DNA of 64,000 bases from Enterobacter soli ATCC BAA-2102 (GCF_001654845.1 NZ_LXES01000038.1:170223-234222); one strand, 5' to 3'. Positions 20,611-28,863 are shown, counted from the first letter of the stretch. A program made the numbers and translations. Notes: generated by a model from the letters alone, not told the origin.

Positions 20611-22024
20611 GACAAGTTTCCACTGCGGCAATTGCCCGTTCACGGATAATGGCATGTTCAGCCAGGCGGATCAGCGACGGCTTCGGCGTTTCAAACCACT
20701 CATCCGGGTGAAGCTCACGCCGGTCGCGGATCAGGGCGATCGCGTCATCCAGAGTAGGGAAGCGTTCAGGGCATTCCAGATGCATAAACAACGCCACCAG
20801 CGCCACAGAGCGGCTGCGCCCGCCGCGGCAGTTGACGAGGATGTTGCCGCGCTTGCGGTTGCGGTAAGAGGCTTTATCCGGGATCTGCTGTAACAGTGCC
20901 GAGCGCATCAGCTGATACCCGGCGTGCAGCATCTCCGGGGCGTTCCCTTCGCCGTCGATCAGCCCCAGCTTGTAATAGCGTACCGGGCCTGCGCCATGAG
21001 ACAGCAGATGTGGCGCGGCGCCCGTTTCAGGCGTGGATACCCAGTCGATATCCAGGTTGACCGCACAATTGATGACCACGCCGATATCATGTTCCGCCAG
21101 CAGGGTAACGTCGCTCACCCCGCCTGAACCGCCAATGTAAATATCCATCCCCCAGCCGGGGAAATCTTCCACAATCAGGCTCATCGGCGGGCGCGGGTAG
21201 CGCACGGTTTCTGGTATCACTGGCAGTGACCCTGCCAGCGGAATACCTGCGGCGCGGGCAAGCTCATCCGCAATACCGGGCGCAACGGCCAGCACCGGCA
21301 GGCCATTGAAGATCCCTTCGGCACTGTCAGGAATGCTCCCCGTCTTGCCGCCCGCCTCACGCACCAGCAGCAGTCCTGCCAGGCAGTCCCAGGCATTCAT
21401 ATGGATTTCGATATACCCGTCGGTACGGCCTTCCGCCACCCAGGCCAGCGCCAGGGCGCCGGAGCCACCCCGACGCACGCTGGCGCCCAGACCGAGCAAG
21501 GACGCCATGACCTGAAGATAGTGGTGCTGGCTGTGACGTGAAGACCAGCCCAGCTCCACGGCCGCCCGCCGGGTATCGGTAATGGCGGTACAGCGCAGGG
21601 GCTGGTCGTTTTTCAGCGCATAATGGCCGCGGCGCGCCAGATAAAGCTCCTGGCTGACCGGGTTATAAATCGCCCCCAGTTCGGTGACGCCGTGGCAAAC
21701 CCAGGCCATGCACACACAAAAATGAGGAATACCGCGGGCGAAGTTGGCGGTGCCATCAATCGGATCCACCACCCACAGGCTCTGCGCACTGGCGGGCTGA
21801 CTGGCGGTTTCCTCACCGAGGATCAGATCGTCTGGGAAGGCGGCTGAAATAGCTTCTGACACCAGCTTCTCAACGAAGGTATCGGCCTCGGTCAGGATAT
21901 CCTGATGCCCCTTGAGTTCATATTCGCCTGCTTTACGCGAGCGGAAGAAGCGCAGGGCGGTATCGCCCGCATCGACGATAATGCGCCTGAGCGCCGTTTC
22001 ACGTTGTTCAATATCGTGAGTCAT
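20600..22024 (-). CDS. Inositol monophosphatase-like / tyrosine phosphatase-like fusion
   Basis: 474 residues from MTHDIEQRETALRRI (a TTG ten codons earlier is weaker). Residues 1-265 are an inositol monophosphatase-family domain with the metal motif VDPIDGTANFARG (near 86), ILGEETAS (the Glu ligand) and C-terminal MNAWDCLAGLLLVREAGG. Residues about 270-474 resemble a dual-specificity/tyrosine phosphatase, with the CX5R loop in VNCRGGRSRSV (Cys near 397). The ABC importer upstream suggests it dephosphorylates an imported phosphate ester in the cytoplasm, perhaps in two steps. Substrate unknown. Confidence 0.82.
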   Translation of the reverse strand: MTHDIEQRETALRRIIVDAGDTALRFFRSRKAGEYELKGHQDILTEADTFVEKLVSEAISAAFPDDLILGEETASQPASAQSLWVVDPIDGTANFARGIPHFCVCMAWVCHGVTELGAIYNPVSQELYLARRGHYALKNDQPLRCTAITDTRRAAVELGWSSRHSQHHYLQVMASLLGLGASVRRGGSGALALAWVAEGRTDGYIEIHMNAWDCLAGLLLVREAGGKTGSIPDSAEGIFNGLPVLAVAPGIADELARAAGIPLAGSLPVIPETVRYPRPPMSLIVEDFPGWGMDIYIGGSGGVSDVTLLAEHDIGVVINCAVNLDIDWVSTPETGAAPHLLSHGAGPVRYYKLGLIDGEGNAPEMLHAGYQLMRSALLQQIPDKASYRNRKRGNILVNCRGGRSRSVALVALFMHLECPERFPTLDDAIALIRDRRELHPDEWFETPKPSLIRLAEHAIIRERAIAAVETCHEQ

Positions 22025-22067
22025 CAAAGTGTGCTGCCTGTTCAGATTAAACAATTTTTGCTGAAAA

Positions 22068-23171
22068 CTACTTTTTGTAGTTCAGGCTCCAGATATCCTG
22101 CCAGTCCTGTCGGCTTGCCCAGTCGCCCTGTACGGTGGCGGTCAGATATTCCATCAGTTCGCTGCGATGCTGCTCAATACCGGAGGCTTCATCGGTGGGC
22201 AGTTTCACCGTCTGGTTGGTGGACATTTTGCCGTCAACACCCTGCGGTGCAATACCTTCGGCGCTCAGCAGATAGTGAATAAACAGCTTCGCGGTGTTAG
22301 GGCTTTTGCTCCCCGTAGCCACGACGCCCAGGCTCGGGTAATTCCAGCCAATAAACGGCTTCAGGCCGCTGCACAGGCCCAGCTTCATGCCCTGCTTGTT
22401 GTCGCGGAATTTTGCGGTAGACACCAGCCCCACAAAGTCAGTTTTGCTGTCCGGCGCGCCGATGGCGGACGCGGCATCATTATCGGAGTGGGTCAGCAGC
22501 ACGCCGTTCCCCGCCAGCGCCTTCACAAAGGCTGCGGTGGCGGATTTCTCGTCGGTTTGCAGCGGCTTGCCAAATTCCTGCCGATAGGCATCCCGCACCT
22601 GCTGGTCGTAGTGCGTTTCCATCTGGCTGAACCAGTCGGTATAGGCCGGTTTGCTGGTGGGGTCCTGCATCGCGACGCGGCCACGCCATTTTGGCTCGGT
22701 CAGTTGCCAGAGATTCGTCACCGGGCAGGTGGTGTGGTGATCGGTATTGTAGGCAAACACGTTTGGCGCCAGCACGACGGTTAACGGGGTCTGATAGCGG
22801 GCGGCAATATTACCTTTCAGGTCGTCCGGAACCCAGCTCTGCACATAACCTTTATCCAGCAGCTGCGTCATCCCGGCAGGGGCATCCTCAACAATCGCCA
22901 CATCGGCACGCACATTTTTGGCCTGAGCTTCCCGGCTCATGATTTCAATAATCTGCGGTGCATCGGCCTTTACGCCCACCGCCTGCAAACCGTACTGCTC
23001 GCTGAAGGCTTTCGCCTGCTGCACGATTTTTCCGGTAGAGGCGTAAACGGTGATCGGCTGCTCCTGCTTTGCAGCCGCAATCAATTTTTGCAGGTCGAAC
23101 GTCTCAGCCTGTGCGACGGTGCTGCTCAGCAGGGCACTGGCGATAAGTACGGCGGACAAATTGCGCTTCAT
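22068..23171 (-). CDS. ABC importer periplasmic binding protein (AfuA/Fbp-like)
   Basis: 367 residues with signal peptide MKRNLSAVLIASALLSSTVAQA. It is a family 1/Fbp-type extracellular solute-binding protein (ITVYASTGKIVQQAKAF, ADVAIVEDAPAG, AMQDPTSKPAYTDW). Relatives are often annotated as iron(III) or aminoethylphosphonate binders, while AfuA of this fold binds sugar phosphates. The adjacent phosphatase makes an organophosphate ligand more likely than iron; that is inference. Transcribed after its ATPase and permease. Confidence 0.83.
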   Translation of the reverse strand: MKRNLSAVLIASALLSSTVAQAETFDLQKLIAAAKQEQPITVYASTGKIVQQAKAFSEQYGLQAVGVKADAPQIIEIMSREAQAKNVRADVAIVEDAPAGMTQLLDKGYVQSWVPDDLKGNIAARYQTPLTVVLAPNVFAYNTDHHTTCPVTNLWQLTEPKWRGRVAMQDPTSKPAYTDWFSQMETHYDQQVRDAYRQEFGKPLQTDEKSATAAFVKALAGNGVLLTHSDNDAASAIGAPDSKTDFVGLVSTAKFRDNKQGMKLGLCSGLKPFIGWNYPSLGVVATGSKSPNTAKLFIHYLLSAEGIAPQGVDGKMSTNQTVKLPTDEASGIEQHRSELMEYLTATVQGDWASRQDWQDIWSLNYKK

Positions 23172-23197
23172 TGTGGTTCCTTAAGAGTCAATGGGAG

Positions 23198-24277
23198 TTA
23201 ATTCGCGGTAACGTCGTGACGCAGTCCGTTGCTGTTGAAAAAGTGCAGGGAGGATGTCGGAAGCTGACAATGCACCTGCTGGCGCGCCTGCCAGCGCGGC
23301 CTTAACTGTGTGGAATGGAACAGCCTGTCTTCTCCGGCAACCAGTTCAATCACCCAGCTTCCGCCGGTGGGCATAATGTTATCGATGGTCATCGGAATGG
23401 CGTTGAGACTCGATTCGTCACTCAGCACGATCTCCTCCGGGCGGATGCCGCAGAGCCGGGTCTGGTCGTGCAGGGTGAAGCGTTGTTGCAGATGTTGTGC
23501 AAGGCTGCTCAAAGGCTGATGCAGCATGATCATGTTCAGGCGCGGCGTGCCAATAAATTCCGCCACAAAGCGATTGGCCGGGGTCGCGTAAATTTCATCC
23601 GGCGTGCCCACCTGCTGCATATGCCCGGCGCTCATCACGGCAATGGTGGTGGCTAAGGTCATGGCTTCCCACTGATCGTGGCTGACGAAAACAATTGTGG
23701 TGCCAAAGGTTTCATGCAGACGGCGCAGTTCGGCGCGCATTTCCAGACGCAGCGTGGCGTCGAGGTTAGAGAGCGGTTCGTCCAGCAGTAGTACGCCGGG
23801 ATTCACCGCCAGCATTCGCGCCAGGGCCACGCGCTGCTGCTGTCCACCGGAAAGCTGCGCCGGAAAACGTTTGGCGTAATCAGCAATGCGCAATTTTTCC
23901 ATCACGTCCTGGCAGCGGGCGATACGCTCTTTGGCAGGCACTTTTTGTAAACGCAGACCAAAATCCACGTTCTGTTCCACGGTCATGTGCGGCCACAGCG
24001 CGTAGCTCTGGAACACCAGGCCAATCCCGCGTTTTTCCGGTGGAACGTACGTACCCCGGGCCACGGAATCGACCACCTTGTCGCCGATACGGATCTCGCC
24101 ACCGCTGGCGTGTTCGATGCCGGCAATCATCCGCAGGATCGTGGTTTTCCCGCAGCCGGACGGCCCCAGCAGGCACATAAACTCACCGTCTTTCACCGTC
24201 AGGTTGATACCGTTTACCGCCGGGGTATCGCTGCCGGGGTAGGTTTTGGTGAGGTTCGTTAATTGGATATCAGGCAT
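23198..24277 (-). CDS. ABC importer ATPase (FbpC/AfuC-like)
   Basis: 359 residues from MPDIQLTNLTKTYPG. Walker A LLGPSGCGKTTIL (near 36), Q-loop LVFQSYALWPHM, signature LSGGQQQRVALARML, Walker B VLLLDEPLSNLD, H-loop FVSHDQWEAM, then a C-terminal TOBE-type domain (from about 280). Forms the motor of the importer with the permease, whose stop is 1 nt upstream of this start. Confidence 0.9.
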   Translation of the reverse strand: MPDIQLTNLTKTYPGSDTPAVNGINLTVKDGEFMCLLGPSGCGKTTILRMIAGIEHASGGEIRIGDKVVDSVARGTYVPPEKRGIGLVFQSYALWPHMTVEQNVDFGLRLQKVPAKERIARCQDVMEKLRIADYAKRFPAQLSGGQQQRVALARMLAVNPGVLLLDEPLSNLDATLRLEMRAELRRLHETFGTTIVFVSHDQWEAMTLATTIAVMSAGHMQQVGTPDEIYATPANRFVAEFIGTPRLNMIMLHQPLSSLAQHLQQRFTLHDQTRLCGIRPEEIVLSDESSLNAIPMTIDNIMPTGGSWVIELVAGEDRLFHSTQLRPRWQARQQVHCQLPTSSLHFFNSNGLRHDVTAN

Positions 24278-24278
24278 C

Positions 24279-26102
24279 TTATTTCTCCAGTCCATCAGCC
24301 AGACCGGTGCCGGTGATTTTCTGAATAATCACCGTGCCAGCCCATGAAATCAGCGCAATCATCAGCACCACGGCGTTGGCCGCTTGCTGGTAGTTGTAGT
24401 CAATCAGTCGCAGGGACCAGGTGGTCATCACATCCGTTGCCGGGGTGGCAAGGATCACAAACAGGCTGACCCCTTTAATTCCTGAGATAAACGGCAGCAG
24501 GATCCCGGTGGCCAGCGGCGCCGCCTGAATCGGGATAAGGATGCGGCGGATGCGGGCGAACCAGCCAGCTCCGGCGATCCGCGCCGCCTCTTCGGCCTCT
24601 TTCCCGAGCTGGGTCATCGCCGCGATCCCCGAGCGGCTGGCGTAAGGCATTTTTTCGGCAATCAGCGCCAGTATCAGGATAAGCGGTGTACCGTACAGCG
24701 CCGGAACCGGCCCACGGGCCACGGCAAACAGCGAAAGAAAGGCGGTGGCAAAGGCAATGCCGGGCACCAGATACGGCAGGAAGGTCAGCTGACGCAGAAA
24801 AGCGGCAACCCAGCGGAAGTGACAGCGCATCACCGCGTAACCCACCAGCAGGCCCAGCACGCCACAGGCGATGGAGGCCGAGCCGACAATCACCAGCGTG
24901 TTCCACACCATGTGCCAGAATTCCGGCGTCAGCAGAATGCCGTTGTGCAGGGCCACGGTATCGAGGTTGTGGCCAATCCAGTAATCGAAGGTAAAGTTTT
25001 CGGCAGTAAATCGGCCGGGCAGGATCATCACCGTCGACAGGAACAGGGTCAGCAGGGGGATTGCCACACCCAGCAGCACGAACAGCAGCGGCAGTGCGGC
25101 AGCGGCGGTACGCCAGCGACCCAGAGTGCGGCGGCGTTCCATCACGCCTTTACCGCCCAGGGTCACAAAGCGTTTCGCTTCGCGCAGCATTTTCATGTCC
25201 AGCATCAGGGTCAACATCCCCATCAGCATAATGACCGTTGCAATTACCGCTGCCACGCCAGACTGGCGCGTACTTATCGCCCGGTACAGCCCTGTGGAGA
25301 GGGTATCGAAATGCACCGGCAGGCCAAGAATGTAGGGCAGGGCGAATTCGCCGATACAGTCCGCGAAAATCAGCAGTGCGCTTGAAAGCAGCGCCGGGCG
25401 TACCAGCGGGATAATAATTTTAAAGGCGATTATCCCGCGAGAGGCGCCGAGTACCCGGGCGCACTCTTCCATCTGGCTGTCCATGCGCTTCAGGGCGTTG
25501 CCGACAATCAGGATCACCAGCGGCGCGTAGTGCAGCACCATAATGGTGACTATTGGAAAATAGCCGTAGGCCATCCAGTTCGGGGTCTGGATGCCCATGG
25601 CCTCCAGCCAGCCCGGCTGGCCGCCGATGGCGTGGTTTTTGAAAATGGTGCTCCACGCCAGCGCAAAGGTCCACGAAGGCAGCATAAACGGCACGATAAG
25701 CAGGGTGGCAAACCATTTTCGGCCAGCGATATCGGTACGATTAATCAGCCACGCCAGCGCGACACCGACGATTAACGCCATGGCGACAGTGCTCAGCGCC
25801 ACCGCCAGGGTATTGAGAAGTGGCGTCCAGAGCAGCAGCTCTGACATGCGTGATGTTAACGTACGCAGCAGATACCAGGCGGTAAATGTTCCTTCTGTTG
25901 CCCCGGTGCGGCCTTCATCACCGCTCTGTACCAGAACGGCATTCAGCAACACCGACATCACCGGTGCGAGGATTATCCAGCTGAACAGCATCAGCAGCAG
26001 CGCACCCAGAAGATTGGCGGGCTCATGGCTGACAATTGACAGCGTATGGCGGACCTTGCGCCACGTGCTGTGGCGTGGGTTGATATCGGATTGGTAAGAC
26101 AC
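24279..26102 (-). CDS. ABC importer permease, fused two-domain (FbpB/AfuB-like)
   Basis: 607 residues with two BPD_transp_1 halves of about six helices each; EAA loops are visible near residues 215-235 (EECARVLGASRGIIAFKIII) and 500-520 (EEAARIAGAGWF). Such fused permeases are typical of Fbp/Afu/Phn-type systems. GTG start. It is the first gene of the minus-strand operon; a 9-bp leader hairpin (26112-26134) and a perfect 22-bp palindrome (26168-26189) lie upstream. Confidence 0.88.
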   Translation of the reverse strand: MSYQSDINPRHSTWRKVRHTLSIVSHEPANLLGALLLMLFSWIILAPVMSVLLNAVLVQSGDEGRTGATEGTFTAWYLLRTLTSRMSELLLWTPLLNTLAVALSTVAMALIVGVALAWLINRTDIAGRKWFATLLIVPFMLPSWTFALAWSTIFKNHAIGGQPGWLEAMGIQTPNWMAYGYFPIVTIMVLHYAPLVILIVGNALKRMDSQMEECARVLGASRGIIAFKIIIPLVRPALLSSALLIFADCIGEFALPYILGLPVHFDTLSTGLYRAISTRQSGVAAVIATVIMLMGMLTLMLDMKMLREAKRFVTLGGKGVMERRRTLGRWRTAAAALPLLFVLLGVAIPLLTLFLSTVMILPGRFTAENFTFDYWIGHNLDTVALHNGILLTPEFWHMVWNTLVIVGSASIACGVLGLLVGYAVMRCHFRWVAAFLRQLTFLPYLVPGIAFATAFLSLFAVARGPVPALYGTPLILILALIAEKMPYASRSGIAAMTQLGKEAEEAARIAGAGWFARIRRILIPIQAAPLATGILLPFISGIKGVSLFVILATPATDVMTTWSLRLIDYNYQQAANAVVLMIALISWAGTVIIQKITGTGLADGLEK

Positions 26103-26167
26103 GCGTTTACCCCTGACTGTGAAAGACAGTCGGGAATATATCGGGGCAATGTTACAGTTTTGCTAAT

Positions 26168-26189
26168 TTTTTGCACATATGTGCAAAAA
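26168..26189. promoter_or_regulatory. Perfect 22-bp palindrome, candidate LacI-type operator
   Basis: Exact dyad centred on GCACATATGTGC with five T before and five A after, 66 nt upstream of the importer operon. The only local regulator is the LacI-family protein at the end of that operon, so it is its likely site; it also lies 50 nt upstream of the second tRNA promoter. Inference only. Confidence 0.5.
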
Positions 26190-26238
26190 TGTCCGGGACA
26201 AGAAAAACAGGAACACTTTCAAAATCTTCAATTCCCGC

Positions 26239-26267
26239 TTTACATAGCGTGCAGAGATGTTTATAGT
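26239..26267 (+). promoter_or_regulatory. Promoter of second tRNA-Ser gene
   Basis: TTTACA, 17-nt spacer, TATAGT, as in copy 1 but with a partly different spacer. Confidence 0.75.
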
Positions 26268-26279
26268 GCGCCTCACTTT

Positions 26280-26367
26280 GGAAGCGTGGCCGAGCGGTTG
26301 AAGGCACCGGTCTTGAAAACCGGCGACCCGAAAGGGTTCTAGAGTTCGAATCTCTACGCTTCCGCCA
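26280..26367 (+). tRNA. serT: tRNA-Ser (anticodon UGA), copy 2
   Basis: 88 nt, identical to the copy at 19419 in all bases I can compare, with its own promoter and an identical terminator downstream. A complete gene, not a 3' fragment such as integrases leave. It marks the left edge of the AT-rich microcin island. Confidence 0.96.
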
Positions 26368-26377
26368 AATTCGAAAA

Positions 26378-26407
26378 CCCTGCGATAGCAATATCGCAGG
26401 GTTTTTT
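26378..26407 (+). terminator. Terminator of tRNA-Ser copy 2
   Basis: Same CCCTGCGAT/ATCGCAGGG stem and T6 as after copy 1. Confidence 0.9.
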
Positions 26408-26609
26408 CGTTTCTGTTGTTTAAACGATAAGCTGACCTGGTCCGCGCCTTGTAGCAAAGCGATAACAAGGTGGTGAATTGATGCTTCTATGCACAGAGTC
26501 ATCTTTATAATAATAGCACTCGCATCCGCTAAATAGATGCGTAAGACCTCTGAAATGTATATGCTCTTATAAGGGATAAGTGTTCATTTAAAAGAGAAGA
26601 GGAAGAATA

Positions 26610-27053
26610 ATGTTAAGGTCTATACGGACGGCTTTTTTCTCTGGTTGGAAAACAGAAAAGCTTTCCCGTGTTAGTGCTCTTTGTTATCAGTTTCTGATTG
26701 TTTTATTTCAGTTGGTCGTTACGGCCTTAACGGTGAAAATAACTAGTACCTCTGTTACAGAGGTAATACCAGCCTGGTTGGTATTAAGTATACTTCTGTT
26801 ACTGGCTGTATTTCTTCTGATATCGGTATACTGTTGCATGTTGATTATGACGAAAAGAATGAGGGATCTGGGGATAAAATACCCGATATGTCTGACAATC
26901 CTCACTTATATTGCTAACATTGGTGCATTCAGGATGATGAGCATCGTGCCAGAACCGTTCAAACAAAGTAATCAGCTTAATACTCTGCTATATATTGCAG
27001 TTTCAGTTATCGCTCTATGGAATTTGTATATAATTTCAGGTAAGTCTAGATAA
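26610..27053 (+). CDS. DUF805-like small membrane protein
   Basis: 147 residues with four hydrophobic segments (about 24-45, 52-78, 90-108, 122-140). KRMRDLGIKYP after the second segment matches the (R/K)xxDxG motif of DUF805 inner-membrane proteins. Function unknown. Preceded by AGAGAAGAGGAAGA, a strong ribosome site. AT-rich, unlike the backbone. First gene of the island after tRNA copy 2; whether it belongs to the microcin locus (for example as an extra immunity protein) cannot be told. Confidence 0.7.
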   Translation: MLRSIRTAFFSGWKTEKLSRVSALCYQFLIVLFQLVVTALTVKITSTSVTEVIPAWLVLSILLLLAVFLLISVYCCMLIMTKRMRDLGIKYPICLTILTYIANIGAFRMMSIVPEPFKQSNQLNTLLYIAVSVIALWNLYIISGKSR

Positions 27054-27200
27054 AATATCTTAATTACTCTTGAGTCAGCGTCTCATACGCTGACTCAGTT
27101 TAACTTAGTGCCAGTGAGGCGTAGCTAACTGAATTACACCTGCATTTCATATCATATCCATTTAGAAAATCATCATGACTATACTGTCGTTGTTCTGAAC
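27054..27200. other. Gene-free stretch before the microcin locus
   Basis: Non-coding, AT-rich. It holds a GC-poor inverted repeat after the DUF805 gene (GAGTCAGCGT...ACGCTGACTC, 27071-27096) that may act as a terminator. No other gene seen. Confidence 0.5.
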
Positions 27201-27538
27201 AGCCTTGAGACTAATGAGTTTCAGGCTCTGTTGACTCTCCGAGATATGATCAGGAAAAGTAATGTAGGTACACATTGAGTCGTCCACCTACAAAGATAAG
27301 TAGTTGTAAAAACACTTGAATTGACCTCTCTTTGCTCTAAGCCAAATATGTTGTGAAAAAATCATAAGTTTACATATTTTTACAAGTATTCACTTTTCAC
27401 ACACTTTTTGTGCGTGCAATAGTCATCTCGCACGAAATGTAAAACAAGATAATAAAGGGATTTTATGTCAAGCATAAGAGAATTAAGTTTTGATGAAATA
27501 GCTCAGGTCAGTGGTGGTGGCAATGCTGGAGATCACGA
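27201..27538 (+). repeat. Microcin control-region repeat, copy A
   Basis: About 338 bp closely repeated at 28940-29275, with only scattered changes. It spans the whole upstream region plus the leader-coding part of the precursor gene. Contains candidate leader hairpins CACACAC/GTGCGTG (27398-27416) and GTGCG/CGCAC (27410-27433). No fully convincing -35/-10 pair could be fixed by eye. Shared control and shared export signal are implied. Confidence 0.85.
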
Positions 27539-27806
27539 GCGTAATTCTGGCCGTGCTGCCAGCACCAACTATGGCGGATAAGCTAATGGCTTCCAACCGA
27601 ACATAGCAGCCGGTATGGCTGGTGCCAACTTGGTCAATGACGTAACTAGTAATTGTGGGCTTGCACTACTTGGTGGTACAGCTGGACTTGCTGGCGCTGT
27701 AGCCAGCAGAAGCATAACTGGCGCAATCTCATCTATCACAGGCATGATTGCTGGCTGTCGTCCATCTTCAGATTCTGACTCAAAAAGTGGCCCTCCATTT
27801 CGCTAA
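27465..27806 (+). pseudogene. Microcin precursor 1, interrupted by an in-frame TAA
   Basis: Frame of 113 codons with a TAA at codon 39 (27579-27581). The first 18 residues (MSSIRELSFDEIAQVSGG) are a double-glycine leader nearly identical to that of the intact precursor at 29202. The next part starts GNAGDHERNSGRAAS. After the stop the same frame continues as a Gly/Ala-rich segment (LALLGGTAGLAGAVAS) with two Cys (NCG, AGCRP) to a stop at 27804. Good AAAGGGA ribosome site. The truncated 38-residue product would lack the toxin body. Likely a dead class II microcin gene; suppression is possible but unsupported. Confidence 0.82.
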
Positions 27807-27816
27807 TGGTATATAT

Positions 27817-28074
27817 ATGTCTATAGAGAAATGTATTAGCACAGCTCTGAGTGTTATTATCATTATTTTTATCACTTACTATGCTGTCATAATGTTAAAT
27901 CAGATTGATGTCACCACTTCAATTCAAAAGATACTGAAGGTATTTATTATTTTCAGTATTATATATACATGCGGGAAGGTAATTCCTTACTCATTGCTGA
28001 GAGTGTTTTCTGTGGTGAAAGTATTTATTGGTCTGATATTGAAAGGCCAATCAAACACAAAGCCATTTAATTAA
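27817..28074 (+). CDS. Putative immunity protein 1 (membrane)
   Basis: 85 residues from MSIEKCISTALSVIIIIF, starting 10 nt after the end of the precursor-1 frame. Two to three hydrophobic helices (about 8-28, 40-58, 64-78) and a basic end. Small helical membrane proteins next to the toxin gene are the rule for class II microcin immunity. No ribosome site is obvious, so translational coupling to the broken gene upstream may matter. An open frame from 27748 runs inside the microcin gene and is rejected as start. No homologue recognised. Confidence 0.6.
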   Translation: MSIEKCISTALSVIIIIFITYYAVIMLNQIDVTTSIQKILKVFIIFSIIYTCGKVIPYSLLRVFSVVKVFIGLILKGQSNTKPFN

Positions 28075-28109
28075 AAATATTGCACCTTTTGACCGGGGTG
28101 CAATATTTT
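28074..28109. terminator. Terminator after immunity gene 1
   Basis: Perfect 13-bp stem: AAAATATTGCACC (28074-28086) pairs with GGTGCAATATTTT (28097-28109). The stem starts at the stop codon; the T-tract is inside the stem, so it can work in both directions. Confidence 0.75.
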
Positions 28110-28269
28110 CCTGGAAGGAAAACATTCTTTTTTATATACGCATTGTTATTATGTTGGTGTATTAGTCCAATATGGGTTGCGAAATACAGGTGGCTCAATC
28201 ATTGATTGTATTTTTATCAAAGAGCATGGAAGTCTGAAGTTAATACTTCTCGAAGATTAAAGGTGAAAA

Positions 28270-28479
28270 ATGTCATCCTTGATGCCCGCGAAAGAACGTA
28301 AGCGAAACATAAAGCTATTTATAATTCTAGAGGCGATAGCAGTTTTACTTTGTATACCGCTAGCTTTTCTCATAGATAGATTCAGTAGCCTGGAAGAGTA
28401 CTCTACAGAAATCATTTTATTATATGTAGGGATATCTATAGTAGCTGTAGATTTTATCTCAAAGGGAAAGAAAAAATGA
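28270..28479 (+). CDS. Putative immunity protein 2 (membrane)
   Basis: 69 residues, MSSLMPAKERKRNIKLFII, with two hydrophobic helices (about 15-36 and 48-63) and the basic tail SKGKKK. Preceded by AAAGGTGAAAA. Its stop overlaps the start of precursor 2 by 4 nt (ATGA), so the two are translationally coupled, as with cvi and cvaC of colicin V. Intact even though its partner toxin gene is frameshifted. Confidence 0.65.
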   Translation: MSSLMPAKERKRNIKLFIILEAIAVLLCIPLAFLIDRFSSLEEYSTEIILLYVGISIVAVDFISKGKKK

Positions 28480-28825
28480 ATAATATTATAGAGTTAAGCG
28501 CTGATGATATTTTAATGGTAAGTGGTGGTGGTAATTCGGGTGACCATGACCACTGCTGGAATTCTGTTAAGAACGATGCAATGCATGGTGCCATAGCTTC
28601 TGGTTACGCCGGTTTGATAGCTGGGGGTATCTCAGGGATAGCTGGGGAGTTCCAGGTATTGTCGGAGGAGCCACAACTGGTTTTGTACGTGGGGCAATAA
28701 GAGGTGCGGCTGTCGATGGTATCAAGTCTTACATGCAAAACTGTCTGAAACCTGGAGGTAGTGAACGAGGTGGTGGCTGGCATGATACTGATCCTGGTGG
28801 TATGGCAGGAGAGTGTCGTTGGTGA
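28476..28825 (+). pseudogene. Microcin precursor 2, frameshifted
   Basis: Leader MNNIIELSADDILMVSGG (18 residues, double-glycine), mature start GNSGDHDHCWNSV, then a Gly/Ala-rich part. The frame runs into unrelated residues after a GGGG run at 28644-28647 and stops at 28700. Reading on in the -1 frame continues the microcin-like pattern (GIVGGATTGFVRGAIRGAAV...) to a natural end AGECRW and stop at 28823. One extra G in the run restores a 116-residue precursor with three Cys (HCW, QNCL, ECRW). Either a real 1-nt deletion or a homopolymer sequencing error. Confidence 0.78.
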
Positions 28826-28863
28826 TTATCCAATGTAAACAAAGCATTTCCTCCACATTTTAA

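Noticed and set aside
19419..26367. Integrative element with att sites at the two tRNA copies
   Set aside because: No integrase, relaxase or transposase was found, and copy 2 is a full gene with promoter rather than a 3' fragment. Duplication is reported instead as a finding.
27615..27806. A separate 63-residue gene starting at the Met after the stop in microcin 1
   Set aside because: Same frame as the leader upstream, no leader of its own and no ribosome site; better read as the tail of the interrupted precursor.
27748..28074. Longer 108-residue version of immunity protein 1
   Set aside because: The extra 23 residues overlap the microcin frame and are not membrane-like; ATG at 27817 is preferred.
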